Source: Prosthecobacter debontii (GTDB lineage: Bacteria > Verrucomicrobiota > Verrucomicrobiia > Verrucomicrobiales > Akkermansiaceae). Taken from it: a DNA stretch of 64,000 bases. Position numbers and translations under genes: made by a program. The notes beneath the pieces are model-generated. The model had not been told where the DNA came from. It worked only from the letters and a program-made list of their open reading frames with translations, and made no database searches. Shown here piece by piece: positions 38,563 to 49,038 of this stretch. Position 1 is the first letter of the stretch; each line of letters starts with the position of its first letter. The stretch lies in the NCBI GenBank assembly GCA_945862245.1, contig CAMAXN010000008.1, positions 19,256 through 83,255 on the forward strand. Direction: 5' to 3'.

Positions 38563-39725
38563 AACGTCGTGTTATCCTCCTTGGCTCTACCGGCTCTATT
38601 GGAATCTCTACAATCCGCGTCGCCGCGAATCTCCCAGAGAAAATCGAAATCGTAGGGCTCGCCGCCGGTTCAAACGCTACAAAGCTCGCCGAGCAGGCGC
38701 GCGAAACGGGTGTCCGCCATGTAGCCATTTACGATGAAAGCAAAGCCGCTGAGCTGTCTGCCAAACTACCCGCTGGAGTGGAGGTTCATATAGGACCGCA
38801 AGGTTTGATAAACCTCACGGAGTTAGTGGATGCGGACATTGTCTTGATCGCCATCGTCGGCACGGCGGGTCTGCATCCGGCACTCGCTGCCATCGAAGCG
38901 GGCAAAGACATCGCCATCGCCTCCAAGGAAATCCTCGTCATGGCCGGCGAGATTATCACCGCCCGCGCCTCAGCAAAGGGAGTCCTCATCCTTCCTGTGG
39001 ACAGCGAGCACAACGCTATTTTTCAATGCCTCGATGGACACCGCGGCCCAGACTCCGAAATTTCCCGCCTAATCCTCACAGCCTCTGGCGGCCCCTTCCG
39101 CACAACACCCGCCGCCGATCTATGGCACGTCACCCCTGAGATGGCGCTCAAGCACCCAACCTGGGACATGGGTCCGAAAATCTCCATCGATTCCGCCACT
39201 CTTTTCAATAAGGGGCTAGAAATGATCGAGGCGCGCTGGCTGTTCGGAATCGATATGGATCGCATCGAGGCGGTGATACATCCCCAGAGTGTCATCCACT
39301 CCATGGTTGAGTTCACTGATGGCTCCGTGCTTGCCCAGCTTTCGAAGACAGATATGGCGTTTCCCATACAATACGCCCTCACCTATCCAGCCCGCATGAA
39401 AGGCGCACTGCAGCCACTGGATTTCACGACAATCTCGAAATTGGAATTCGCCCCTCCACGCCTTGATGATTTTCCTGCGATCAACCTCGCACGCGAGGCA
39501 GGCAACATCGGCGGCACCATGCCCGCCATCTTCAACGCCTCCAACGAGATCGCCGTCCAGCGTTTCCGTAACGGCGAAATCCATTTTCCCGAAATCTGGG
39601 GCTGCGTGGCGCATTGTATGGCAGAGCACGTAACCGTGCTAAATCCAACGCTCGATCAGATTATCATCGCTGACCGCGAGATTCGCGCCGTAGCAGCGGA
39701 TTTCATCCGCCAAAGTACACCTTAG
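38559..39725 (+). CDS. dxr: 1-deoxy-D-xylulose-5-phosphate reductoisomerase
   Basis: VILLGSTGSIGISTIRV, IASKEILVMAGEII, ILPVDSEHNAIFQCL and MGPKISIDSATLFNKGLEMIEARWLF. ATGA overlap with cdsA. Confidence 0.96.
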   Translation: MKRRVILLGSTGSIGISTIRVAANLPEKIEIVGLAAGSNATKLAEQARETGVRHVAIYDESKAAELSAKLPAGVEVHIGPQGLINLTELVDADIVLIAIVGTAGLHPALAAIEAGKDIAIASKEILVMAGEIITARASAKGVLILPVDSEHNAIFQCLDGHRGPDSEISRLILTASGGPFRTTPAADLWHVTPEMALKHPTWDMGPKISIDSATLFNKGLEMIEARWLFGIDMDRIEAVIHPQSVIHSMVEFTDGSVLAQLSKTDMAFPIQYALTYPARMKGALQPLDFTTISKLEFAPPRLDDFPAINLAREAGNIGGTMPAIFNASNEIAVQRFRNGEIHFPEIWGCVAHCMAEHVTVLNPTLDQIIIADREIRAVAADFIRQSTP

Positions 39726-40348
39726 CCTCGTCTCCGTAAAAACGCCGCCATCCCCCAGAGAACGGCGGGCACGCCAAGGCTAAAACCCAATCCCCACCCC
39801 GGGTAATCGGTGCCCAAAGCCCCGATCCATGCAAACATGAAGCCCATCGGGATAGTACCACACGTCAGTGCGATAACGAATTTTCTGAACGGCATTCGCA
39901 GGAATCCCGCCATACAAGAGAGCACCTCTGGCAGGATCGGCAATGCCCGGCTCATCGCCACCACCCAAGCCCCACCGCGATCAAATAATGAACAGCCTTT
40001 TTCAAAATCCTTCTCCCCTAGCCACCTCTTCGCTGTGCCTTCGTTAAAAAACCTCCCTACACCGTAACCGGACATCCCCGCCAGCATCGAGCCCGCGGCC
40101 GCGATGAACCCGCCGAGCCAAACCCCATACACCGCCCCAAGCGCCGACATCACAATCGTTCCCGGGATCGGCAACAAAAGATCCGCCAGCAGCAGCGCGA
40201 TCCCCACCAGCCAGGCCCAGCCCTTTACCTCACGGAACCTCCCAGCCAACGCCTCCACATCCCAAGTCCCCTCCAACCCCAGCCCGAACGCCCACCAACC
40301 GAGTAGGAAAAACACGCAGAGCGACAACATCAGACCGATCAACCTCAT
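39722..40348 (-). CDS. DedA/TVP38 (VTT-domain) membrane protein
   Basis: LLPIPGTIVMSALGAVYGVWLGGFIAAAGSMLAGMSGYGVGRFF and WVVAMSRALPILPEVLSCMAGFLRMPFRKFVIALTCGTIP. Confidence 0.83.
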   Translation of the reverse strand: MRLIGLMLSLCVFFLLGWWAFGLGLEGTWDVEALAGRFREVKGWAWLVGIALLLADLLLPIPGTIVMSALGAVYGVWLGGFIAAAGSMLAGMSGYGVGRFFNEGTAKRWLGEKDFEKGCSLFDRGGAWVVAMSRALPILPEVLSCMAGFLRMPFRKFVIALTCGTIPMGFMFAWIGALGTDYPGWGLGFSLGVPAVLWGMAAFLRRRG

Positions 40349-40401
40349 CTACATTTTCCTCTCCAGTCGTTGAAACTTGAATTTTAAAATTTGAATTTTC
40401 T

Positions 40402-42405
40402 TCACACCACGATTTCCACTGGCGCATCTGGCAACGCCTTCAAAAACATGCTTCCATAGCGTTTCGCTAAAATGCGGTTGTCTAATATGCAGACCAGGCC
40501 GCTGTCGCGTTTTGTGCGGATCAGGCGACCGACGCCCTGGCGGAGTTTCAGGATCGCCTCGGGCATGGAGTATTCCATGAATGGGTTCCCACCTGCGGCC
40601 TCGATCGCCTCCAACCGCGATGCAGTGAGAGGATGATCCGGCACCGCGAAGGGCAACCGCGTGACCACCACGTTCGAGAGCGCCTCACCCGGCACATCCA
40701 CGCCCGTCCAGAAGCTGTCAGTGCCAAATAACACACTGTCCAGATCCTCGCGGAAATCCTCTAGCATCTTATGGCGCGGCATCCCCTCGCCTTGCATGAT
40801 CAGGCGCCAGCGCTTGCTCTTAAAATACTTTTCGCACCTCTGCGCCGCATCGCGCATCGTACGATAGCTGGTGAAAAGCACGAAGGCCCGGCCGTCGCTT
40901 TCCGTCACTGCATCCATAATCCCCTTCGCCAGCAGCTCGTCATATTTCGGCGCATTCGGCTCCGGCACCGACTTGTAGATGCGGATCTTCATCTGGGTTT
41001 TGTAATCGAAAGGGCTGCCCACGCTCAACGCCCGCGCGGATTCCCCACCAACACGCTTGCGGAAATATCCGAGTTCCGGATCGCCCACTCCGAGTGTCGC
41101 GCTTGTCATCACAATGGATTTTTTTCCGGAAAACAAAAGCGGGCGCAGGCGGTCGGCCACGTTGATCGGCGCGCCGTGGCAACTGAAACTCGTTTCGTCG
41201 CGCCCGCTCCGCTCCACCCAATATACACAACCCTCGTCCTTCTGTTCGAGAAACTCGCCAATCGCTCCGTGCGTCTCGCGCAGCTTGCGGGCGGCGTCCA
41301 TTAGCTCGTTTTTTGACGACTCGTTCTCGGTATCATCCGCCAGCGTAGAAAGCTCTTCCCACAGCTCGCGTAGCGGTGCGGCGAGATGGTTATCAACCAA
41401 CTCGGGTCGCCTCACGCGGAACTCCTTGGACCACTCTCCGAACTTCGCCGCATTACCCACATCACCGAAAAATTTCTCCACCGCCACCAATCCGCGTTCC
41501 ACCGCCAACATCGGCGCGGCCTTGCGGTAGGCTTTCAGCAAGCCCTTGCGCGTTCGCGGATTGTAGAGCCGCTGGAGATCAAAGCGCAGCCCCGCTTGCG
41601 AGATCCGCAGACCGAGCTGCACGGCCGCCACTTGCTCCACGGTGTGCGCTTCGTCCATCACCGCGAAGTCATTGGGAAAAAGGAAGCCCGCCATCTTCTC
41701 AGCATCCGGGTTCTCCTCCATCTCGCCGGTGTTGAGCAGCGCAAAGAAAAGGGTGTGGTTCACCACCACCAGCTTTGCGTCCGCCGCCGCCTTCCTCGCC
41801 TCCTGGAAAAAACAATTCCCCTTCGGCCCGCAATACCGCTGCGTGCAGGAATGCGCCTCGCTGCAAACCTGGAGCCAGACCTTGTTCGTCGGCTGGAAAG
41901 GCATCCCGCTCAGCGTGCCGTCTCGCGTGCTTTCCGCCCACGTCCGGATGCGGCCCAGCTCCTCGCTCTCGGTGGTCGTAAAGAGATCCGCCGCCTGCTC
42001 CCACGCCCGCCTCAGCCGCGCGGGGCATAGGTAATTCTGCCGCCCTTTCAAAAGCACCGCCGGCAATTCCTCGCCCAGAATTTTCCGCACGATGGGGATG
42101 TCCTTTCTGACAAGCTGCTCCTGCAAGTTGATCGTATGCGTCGAGATCACACCCTTACGCCCCGTCTCCAGCGCGAACTTGGCGGCCGGCACCAGATACG
42201 CCAGCGACTTCCCCACCCCCGTCCCCGCCTCCGCCACCAGCGGGCTACCCGACGCGAAACTCTCGGCCACCGCCACCGCCAAAACCTCCTGTTCCTTGCG
42301 GTATTCGAAATCCTTGGAAACCGAAAGAGGCCCCTTCGCGGAAAATATCTCACGAACCCTCTCAGCCAATTCCACACACCCACCACTTTCAGAAACCGAA
42401 ATCAT
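40402..42405 (-). CDS. dinG: ATP-dependent DNA helicase, DinG/XPD family
   Basis: LVAEAGTGVGKSLAYLVPA (Walker A), VISTHTINLQEQLV, VMDEAHTVEQVA (DEAH), SIVMTSATLG, VLFGTDSFWTGVDVPGEALSNVVVTRLPF and KLRQGVGRLIR. Confidence 0.92.
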   Translation of the reverse strand: MISVSESGGCVELAERVREIFSAKGPLSVSKDFEYRKEQEVLAVAVAESFASGSPLVAEAGTGVGKSLAYLVPAAKFALETGRKGVISTHTINLQEQLVRKDIPIVRKILGEELPAVLLKGRQNYLCPARLRRAWEQAADLFTTTESEELGRIRTWAESTRDGTLSGMPFQPTNKVWLQVCSEAHSCTQRYCGPKGNCFFQEARKAAADAKLVVVNHTLFFALLNTGEMEENPDAEKMAGFLFPNDFAVMDEAHTVEQVAAVQLGLRISQAGLRFDLQRLYNPRTRKGLLKAYRKAAPMLAVERGLVAVEKFFGDVGNAAKFGEWSKEFRVRRPELVDNHLAAPLRELWEELSTLADDTENESSKNELMDAARKLRETHGAIGEFLEQKDEGCVYWVERSGRDETSFSCHGAPINVADRLRPLLFSGKKSIVMTSATLGVGDPELGYFRKRVGGESARALSVGSPFDYKTQMKIRIYKSVPEPNAPKYDELLAKGIMDAVTESDGRAFVLFTSYRTMRDAAQRCEKYFKSKRWRLIMQGEGMPRHKMLEDFREDLDSVLFGTDSFWTGVDVPGEALSNVVVTRLPFAVPDHPLTASRLEAIEAAGGNPFMEYSMPEAILKLRQGVGRLIRTKRDSGLVCILDNRILAKRYGSMFLKALPDAPVEIVV

Positions 42406-42531
42406 CCGCAGTGAGCATCACCAGAGGCGTGGAGCCATGCAATCCACTTATTCAAACTGGTCATAGCAAATAACTATTTTCCCAAATCCCACGCTTGCCC
42501 GCCGCCACTGTCACGCCTACATCCTCTCCAT

Positions 42532-43764
42532 ATGGCAACAATCAATTCTAATTACCTAAAACTGAAGGCGGGTTACCTTTTTCCTGAAATCGCCCGGCGC
42601 GTGAAAGCCTACACCGAGGCAAACCCCGACAAGGCCACCCGCATCATCCGTTGCGGCATCGGCGATGTGACCGAACCCCTTCCCTCCGCTGTCCGCGATG
42701 CGATGCACGCTGCCGTGGATGAGCAGGGCGACCGCGCTACATTCAAGGGCTACGGTCCGGAACAGGGATACGAGTTCCTACGCCATGCAATCGTAGAAAA
42801 CCAATACTCCGACCTCAAAATCGCGGCGGACGAGGTTTTCATCTCCGACGGCTCAAAGTGCGATACTGGCAATATCCTCGAGATCTTCGGCAAGGGCAAC
42901 GTGATTGCGATCACCGATCCGGTCTATCCCGTATATGTTGATACCAACGTCATGGCCGGAAACACGGGAGATGCTGATGAAAAAGGAGCTTACGCCGGGC
43001 TGCTTTACCTCGAATGCAATGCTGCTAACGGTTTCGTCGCAGCCGTGCCGTCTCAAAAGGCCGACATTATCTATCTCTGCTTTCCCAATAATCCCACCGG
43101 CGCCGTCGCCACCCGCGCGCAGCTTGAGGCATGGGTCGCTTACGCGAAAGCGAACGACGCGATCATTCTCTTCGACTCCGCCTACGAGGCGTTCATTCAG
43201 GATCCAGAAATCCCGCGCTCTATCTTCGAGATTGAGGGTGCGAGAGATTGCGCGATTGAGTTCCGCTCTTTTTCCAAAAACGGCGGCTTCACCGGTATCC
43301 GCTGCGCATACGTTGTAATACCTAAATCCGTCACCGGCGTATCCGATACCGGCGATCGCATCCCCATGCACCAACTATGGAGCCGACGACACAGCACCAA
43401 GTTCAACGGCGCGTCATACCCCGTCCAAAAAGGCGCGACGGCGGTCTTTTCCGAAGAGGGAAAAAAACAGGTCGCCGAACTCATCGAGCATTACATGGGT
43501 AACGCCAAACTTCTTCGCGAGGCCTGCCTAGCGCTCGGGCTTGAGGTTTTCGGTGGCGTCAATGCACCCTACGTCTGGGTCGGATGTCCCGATCGCATTA
43601 CATCATGGGAAATGTTCGACAAAATGCTCGGCGAGGCGCAGGTGGTAATCACTCCCGGCTCTGGCTTCGGATCCGCAGGTGAGGGCTATTTTCGCATCTC
43701 CGCGTTTAACTCACGCGCTAACGTCCTAGAGGTTTGCGAGCGACTCAAAGCACTAGTCGCATAA
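42532..43764 (+). CDS. dapL: LL-diaminopimelate aminotransferase
   Basis: [78 protein letters not shown] and [10 protein letters not shown]. Confidence 0.96.
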   Translation: MATINSNYLKLKAGYLFPEIARRVKAYTEANPDKATRIIRCGIGDVTEPLPSAVRDAMHAAVDEQGDRATFKGYGPEQGYEFLRHAIVENQYSDLKIAADEVFISDGSKCDTGNILEIFGKGNVIAITDPVYPVYVDTNVMAGNTGDADEKGAYAGLLYLECNAANGFVAAVPSQKADIIYLCFPNNPTGAVATRAQLEAWVAYAKANDAIILFDSAYEAFIQDPEIPRSIFEIEGARDCAIEFRSFSKNGGFTGIRCAYVVIPKSVTGVSDTGDRIPMHQLWSRRHSTKFNGASYPVQKGATAVFSEEGKKQVAELIEHYMGNAKLLREACLALGLEVFGGVNAPYVWVGCPDRITSWEMFDKMLGEAQVVITPGSGFGSAGEGYFRISAFNSRANVLEVCERLKALVA

Positions 43765-43901
43765 TTACGCAGAAAATCCGGAACCGTAAAGGCGCAAGCA
43801 ACGCCTCACGAACCGTGAAAAACGCGCTGTGAACCCTGCGAAAAGTATGATTTTCCTATCTTATCTGGCTTTTTTTACGCCCTTGCGGGGGTAACCGGAA
43901 A

Positions 43902-44426
43902 GTGTCAGAAAAGAGCATGTTAAATATCAAATTAGCGGCATTGCCTGCCATGTCTTTGCTGCTCTGCCAGTGCGCTATTAGCTCCTCGGCACGTGGCAGC
44001 GGTGGCCCGCCAAACATGGGTGGTCCGACCATGGAAGAGCGCAATGCCACCATCGCTAGCGAAGATATAGGGAATTTCTATTATGGGCGGCGCTATTACG
44101 TTCAGAATACTCGGTTCTGGGGGTACCTTCGTAGTCCCCGCCAATCCGCCGATAAAGCGGAACTCGTAATCATGCGCGAAGATCGCAAACTGAATCCCGA
44201 CCGCCTGTCCGAAGACGGACCACTTGGAAAAAATTACGGGTTCGATCAAAACTACGAATATCAGATCACCGGCAAATACACGGGCGAAACCGCTTATGAA
44301 CCCAACAGCAACCAATTCCTACCTGTATTCCTTTTAATGGAATACGAAGTGATTGATACTAATCCCGGCTGGTTCTTCAGCCCTGCGGATCACTACAACC
44401 CTTACAGCATTACATTACTCCCCTGA
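43902..44426 (+). CDS. Hypothetical lipoprotein
   Basis: Hydrophobic N-terminus with Cys (LPAMSLLLCQC); no recognised family. Start codon uncertain. Confidence 0.55.
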   Translation: MSEKSMLNIKLAALPAMSLLLCQCAISSSARGSGGPPNMGGPTMEERNATIASEDIGNFYYGRRYYVQNTRFWGYLRSPRQSADKAELVIMREDRKLNPDRLSEDGPLGKNYGFDQNYEYQITGKYTGETAYEPNSNQFLPVFLLMEYEVIDTNPGWFFSPADHYNPYSITLLP

Positions 44427-44440
44427 AAACCCATTCAATT

Positions 44441-45433
44441 ATGAGTATAAGAAGAATCCAACCAAAAGCTGATAAACCCAGCTATAAGAAAATAGTCGAC
44501 GTGTCAGCGACTGGCAATCTGCATAGGGCTTCAAATGATAATGAGGATATCTTAAGATCAAGATCTATACGCTCTCGTAAAAAGAAAAAAAATCCAAAGC
44601 ATTTTATAGCGCGGATTTTACTTATATTCTTTGTAACCATATCTGTCTTGTCCGTCTCCATAGTGTATAACATTCGGAGCAAGGTGTTGACACATCCCGA
44701 TTATGGGAACGAAAATCTAACCGATCTCGATAAAGCTTTTGACGATTCGGAGAACTCTGATGAAACCAATCTAAAGCCGAGCGAGGCGATCGAAATCGTT
44801 ACGCAAGCTCTTGCAAACCGTGAGCCAAGCCTGATCCAAGACTTTTTTATTATCGGAGAAGGTGATAATCCGGCTGATGTGATGGTGGAACTGCTTCGCA
44901 TCCGTGATGTGGAGGGGAAAATTGCCGGTACGGAATGGCTCGGATCGAAGTTCCCTACTATGAGCAGTGCCCAGCAAGCCGTAGTTCGCACGACTAAGGA
45001 TGAAATCGTACGAACCCGTCGCGCGCAACTTGCGCTTGGGCCAGATGAAAAATGGCGCATCGACCTCGATGCTTACCTTAGAAAATGCGACCCACCCCTT
45101 GCCGAGGTCGCGGCAGCCGAATTAGGCACGTTTGTGGTCAGGGTATTCGTCACCGAAGAAAACTCCTATAGCGGGATTTATTCCGAGAAAACCGAGTGGA
45201 GTGCCTACTCATTGACCTCACCAGATATCACGGATTCTCTCTACGCCTACGCCAAGAGAGAATCCAGCCAAGATAAGGCCATGAGGCAAATCCTCATTTC
45301 CGATGAAGATCTCAGCCATGCGACCCTAACCATCATAAAACAACCGAACAGCGGCCCCCGACAATTCGAGGTTTCACGCGTCATGGCTGATGATTGGATC
45401 ATCAGAAAAAAGGATTTCGATGAATCATTTTGA
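44441..45433 (+). CDS. Hypothetical single-TM protein
   Basis: 330 aa; basic N-terminus RSRKKKKNPKHFIARILLIFFVTISVLSVSIVYNI then extracytoplasmic region; 15 bp after the preceding gene. Confidence 0.6.
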   Translation: MSIRRIQPKADKPSYKKIVDVSATGNLHRASNDNEDILRSRSIRSRKKKKNPKHFIARILLIFFVTISVLSVSIVYNIRSKVLTHPDYGNENLTDLDKAFDDSENSDETNLKPSEAIEIVTQALANREPSLIQDFFIIGEGDNPADVMVELLRIRDVEGKIAGTEWLGSKFPTMSSAQQAVVRTTKDEIVRTRRAQLALGPDEKWRIDLDAYLRKCDPPLAEVAAAELGTFVVRVFVTEENSYSGIYSEKTEWSAYSLTSPDITDSLYAYAKRESSQDKAMRQILISDEDLSHATLTIIKQPNSGPRQFEVSRVMADDWIIRKKDFDESF

Positions 45434-45478
45434 TTCAACATCACTAACTGGCTAGGAAATTAAATCGATCATTTACGC

Positions 45479-45739
45479 TCAAAGCTTTTCATAAACACCT
45501 TGATCGCGTTTCTCGAGCACAGTGAACCCCGCTTTCTTTGCGTCCGATACTGACAACGGCTTCGTGACTCGCGGTGTATTCACGCGGGAAAGTACCTTCC
45601 GCACCGGATGTTTGCAAATCAGGCATTTTACCAATGCCTCCCGTTCAACTGGTCTTCGAAGCTCAAATCCCCTGCGACAAACACGGCACGATCTTTCTGG
45701 ATCGTCAGGGGCTCCTGATATGTATTCGTATATCGGCAT
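45479..45739 (-). CDS. FmdB-like zinc-ribbon protein
   Basis: MPIYEYISGAPDDPERSCRVCRRGFELRRPVEREALVKCLICKHPVRKVLS; CxxC...CxxC. Confidence 0.7.
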   Translation of the reverse strand: MPIYEYISGAPDDPERSCRVCRRGFELRRPVEREALVKCLICKHPVRKVLSRVNTPRVTKPLSVSDAKKAGFTVLEKRDQGVYEKL

Positions 45740-45805
45740 ATGAAATGGCGCAAATTCGGGTGATAACCCAGCGCCTGTGGAACCTCCGTGAAAGCCCTAT
45801 AAAGC

Positions 45806-46075
45806 TTACCAGCTCGACTTTGTCACTCCCGGAAGCAGTCCTGCAGAGGCGTACTCGCGGAAAGTGATACGGGAGAGGCGGAAGCGGCGCAGGAAAGCAC
45901 GGCGGCGACCGGTCACCTCACAGCGATTCACCACACGGGTGGGGCTGGCATCGCGGGGAAGCATCGATAAACCGACGTAGTCCTTCTCTTCCTTGAGCTT
46001 ATGCCTCAGAATAGCGAATTTATCAACGGTGCTTTGTTTGCGCTTATTGCGGGCGATCCAACTTTTTTTAGCCAT
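45806..46075 (-). CDS. rpsN: 30S ribosomal protein S14
   Basis: [14 protein letters not shown]...[51 protein letters not shown]; long, Zn-free type. Confidence 0.95.
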   Translation of the reverse strand: MAKKSWIARNKRKQSTVDKFAILRHKLKEEKDYVGLSMLPRDASPTRVVNRCEVTGRRRAFLRRFRLSRITFREYASAGLLPGVTKSSW

Positions 46076-46235
46076 AATTTGGGGGCACATTTGATACCTC
46101 AACCACCCCACGGCGCAAGCCTAAACTTGCTTTTTTCGCAAAAAAAACCAGCCATCTCTGGATTCTTCATAATGGATGCAATTTTACACCCCCTTTACGG
46201 ACAGTAGATTCATTTGCAGGCGGGATGGTTAGGTG

Positions 46236-46491
46236 ATGAAAACGCAAAATATCACCACGCTCGTGGCGCTTGCTTTGTTCAACTACTTCTCGTTCGTAAT
46301 CCCTGCTCCAGATACCCGTATCAAAGCCGATAATCCTAAGATCGATCCCCCCCGCTATCATCAATGGCGAGGCGGAAAACCCGACACAGATCGTCATACT
46401 AATCGACACTTCCAGTAGCATTGATAGTCGAATCGATCAGGCCAAGACGCCGCTCCTTGACCTCAATCGTCCAAAAACTTCCCGGGATTGA
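46236..46491 (+). pseudogene. Frameshifted, 3'-truncated remnant of an exported VWA-domain protein
   Basis: MKTQNITTLVALALFNYFSFVIPAPDTRIKADNPKIDP, then C7 run, then in the next frame AIINGEAENPTQIVILIDTSSSIDSRIDQAK (MIDAS DTSSS) and stop. Confidence 0.6.
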
Positions 46492-48007
46492 GTATGTTGT
46501 TGGGATCTAGAGCGTGTTTTAATGAATGATGAACTGCAAAGGAAGCCCCTCCGAGCGCTTGCTTGATCCATGGTTTCTTGGCGAGTCCGACGCCATGTTC
46601 ACCGGTGATGGCGCCTCCTTTCGCGAGAACCCATTCTAACAGAGTATCAAGCGCAGCGTCGGCGCGCGCCCTGTTCTCTGGATCTTCATAGTTATCCACC
46701 ATAAGATTCGCATGGATATTGCCATCGCCCGCATGGCCAAAGCATGCGATTGGAATACCCGTTTCTTCCTGCAACGTCCTGGTAAACTCCACGAGCTCGA
46801 CCAATTTACTGCGGGGCACCACAATGTCCTCGTTGAGTTTCGTCAGGCCGGTGTCGCGCAGCGCATAAGAAAATCCACGCCGCATCTGCCAAATCGCTTC
46901 GCAGTCCTCTTCGTTCAGCGCCATGCGTATCTGTCCCGCACCAGAGGCCACGAGGAGATTGTGCAACTCCTCCAGTTCGGCGCGCACCGCCGCAGGCCGC
47001 CCGTCAATTTCGACGATAAGGTGACCATCGCCCGGAGGGAAAACCTCATTTCCATGTATTTTACGCGAGGCCTCGAGCGTGAAGGCATCGGTGATCTCAA
47101 GGGCGGAGGGCAAGTGCCCAGCTTGGAAGATATCATGCACTGTCTTCGCCGCTGCCGCAAAATCTGGAAAAATAGCGGCCAGCATACCCCGCGCAGGCGG
47201 CTTCGGGATGATGCGCAGCGTAATTTCAGTAACAATACCAAGCATCCCCTCCGAGCCTACGAACAGCCCGATCAAATCAAAACCGGTCTTGTTCTTCAGC
47301 GCCCGCCCGCCGCAGCGCATCACCTGACCGTTGCAAAGGACGACCTCCAAGCCGATGACATAATTTCGCGTCACGCCGTACTTTAGGCAGCGCGGTCCGC
47401 CGGCGTTGGTGGCGATGTTTCCGCCGATCGAGCATTCCTTGAGGGAAGCAGGATCGGGCGGATAGTCCCAGCCCAAGGCGCGGGCGGCTTTCTGCAAATC
47501 TCCGGTGATCACGCCTGGCTGGGTGACCGCCACCCCGTCGTTTGTGTTGATCGCGAGGATCGAGTTCATACGTGCCATGGAAAGCAAGATGCCGCCCTTT
47601 ATCGGAACGCACCCGCCGACATAACCGATACCCGCGCCGCGAGTCGTGACTGGAATCTGCTTCTGGTGCGCGAAAGCGAGCAGTTTGGAAACATCCTCCG
47701 TGCTTTCCGCAAACACCACCACCTCGGGCAAATGGCTGGCAACCCATTTGTCCTTCGAGTGTGCCTCCCTAACCTCATCAACCGCGCTCACCTTGCTTTC
47801 ACCCAATATCGCGGTGAGAGCGTCCAATAAGGGCAGCTCCAGTTCCCGAACAGTCACCAGCCTATCCTGGAAATCCTCAACTTTACCTGCCGCCTGCTCG
47901 CCATCCTCCTGCAAATTATCATGCTGATTGCGAAACCCTACGATCTGCGAAGGTTTAACCCCTGACTTGTCCTTAAAAATCCTTATTTTTTTTGGCTGCA
48001 GATTCAT
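46463..48007 (-). CDS. FAD-binding oxidase, GlcD/D-lactate dehydrogenase type
   Basis: PVTTRGAGIGYVGGCVPIKGGILLSMARMN, CSIGGNIATNAGGPRCLKYGVTRNYVIGLEVVL, FGHAGDGNIHANLM and GAITGEHGVGLAKKPWI. Confidence 0.9.
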   Translation of the reverse strand: MNLQPKKIRIFKDKSGVKPSQIVGFRNQHDNLQEDGEQAAGKVEDFQDRLVTVRELELPLLDALTAILGESKVSAVDEVREAHSKDKWVASHLPEVVVFAESTEDVSKLLAFAHQKQIPVTTRGAGIGYVGGCVPIKGGILLSMARMNSILAINTNDGVAVTQPGVITGDLQKAARALGWDYPPDPASLKECSIGGNIATNAGGPRCLKYGVTRNYVIGLEVVLCNGQVMRCGGRALKNKTGFDLIGLFVGSEGMLGIVTEITLRIIPKPPARGMLAAIFPDFAAAAKTVHDIFQAGHLPSALEITDAFTLEASRKIHGNEVFPPGDGHLIVEIDGRPAAVRAELEELHNLLVASGAGQIRMALNEEDCEAIWQMRRGFSYALRDTGLTKLNEDIVVPRSKLVELVEFTRTLQEETGIPIACFGHAGDGNIHANLMVDNYEDPENRARADAALDTLLEWVLAKGGAITGEHGVGLAKKPWIKQALGGASFAVHHSLKHALDPNNILNPGKFLDD

Positions 48008-48362
48008 CGTCTAAAATACTTTTATACGCGGATAGTCCGAGGTCAATCCCGCCTTAATCACCAGATCTTCACAAATAAACTCGCAGCATGCCAAAACAAC
48101 CCCTGATGAAACATCGCAAGCCGGGCGTGTCAAAGCATCAAAAAATGGAGTAGGCGAAGGGTACGAAAAAACGTCCCCCCACAATAAGGTCATGTTGTCT
48201 TGAAGATGAGTATATCTAAGCAGTCATCCGATAGGCGCCTAAATGGCGAGTGGTGATGCTGTTAGCATGGGTGATTGAGGGCTTGGTTGGCGATTCTGTT
48301 ATTTGACTGATTACGGTTTCGTTGGATTCGCTGGGATTGATGCCATGTGCTGTCCCATGGCT

Positions 48363-48973
48363 TTATGGCGAAAAGCCCGGCAGATACGTGTCTTCGCAGC
48401 AACTTCGCAACCGCCAACCCGCCGCCTGGCCTTGCCAGCGCATCAGCACGTAGAGTAACAGCACGGCCCAGAGCTGCCAGCTGATCGCCTCTTTGCTGTG
48501 GCCGAGGAAGTCGTAAATCTGGAGGGTTTGCTTCAACTGCTTGAAAAACACCTCGATGCCCCACCGCGCCTGATAGAGTTCGCCGACGCTGGAGGCGGCC
48601 CATTGGGTGTTGTTGGTGATGAAAGCCATGACAACTTCCTTGCCGTCAACCTCGACGAGCATTTCCAAGCGTCGGAAGGTTTCGGGATACTGGCCGCGGC
48701 TTTTGTTCGTTTTAAGTAGGATGAGGTCGTTGCGGAGAATTTTCCGGTGGGCTATTTGAGGAGCTTTTTCCTGACGGTGTAGGCCATGTTGTCCCTGGCG
48801 CGGGTGAGCTGGGCGAAGAACCGACTGACGACATGGCTCCACGCGGAAAAGGTGCGCGCCTGTTTATCGATGCCGTGCTTCTTTGCGAGGCTGGCGGTGA
48901 GATGGGAAGAGATCAGCTTGCAAAGCTGGGTGAGGACGGGCAACGCCGCCCTAGCTGGTTTGTGATTAGTCAT
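48363..48973 (-). pseudogene. IS4-family transposase with internal deletion
   Basis: N-terminal piece (48752..48973) LPVLTQLCKLISSHLTASLAKKHGIDKQARTFSAWSHVVSRFFAQLTRARDNMAYTV and C-terminal piece (48363..) VMAFITNNTQWAASSVGELYQARWGIEVFFKQLKQTLQIYDFLGHSKEAISWQLWAVLLLYVLMR in different frames; central catalytic portion missing. Confidence 0.8.
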
Positions 48974-49038
48974 CCGGGCGATCCTGAGTGGAATTGCCCG
49001 CCAGCCAACCTGAAATTTAGTGAGCCGAGTTCATTCTG

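Noticed and set aside
41386-42030. 214-aa plus-strand ORF opposite dinG
   Set aside because: Antisense to a clear helicase ORF; Arg/His/Leu-rich shadow composition.
48011-48193. 60-aa minus-strand ORF upstream of the glcD-like gene
   Set aside because: Short, no recognisable motif, no ribosome-binding context; likely non-coding.
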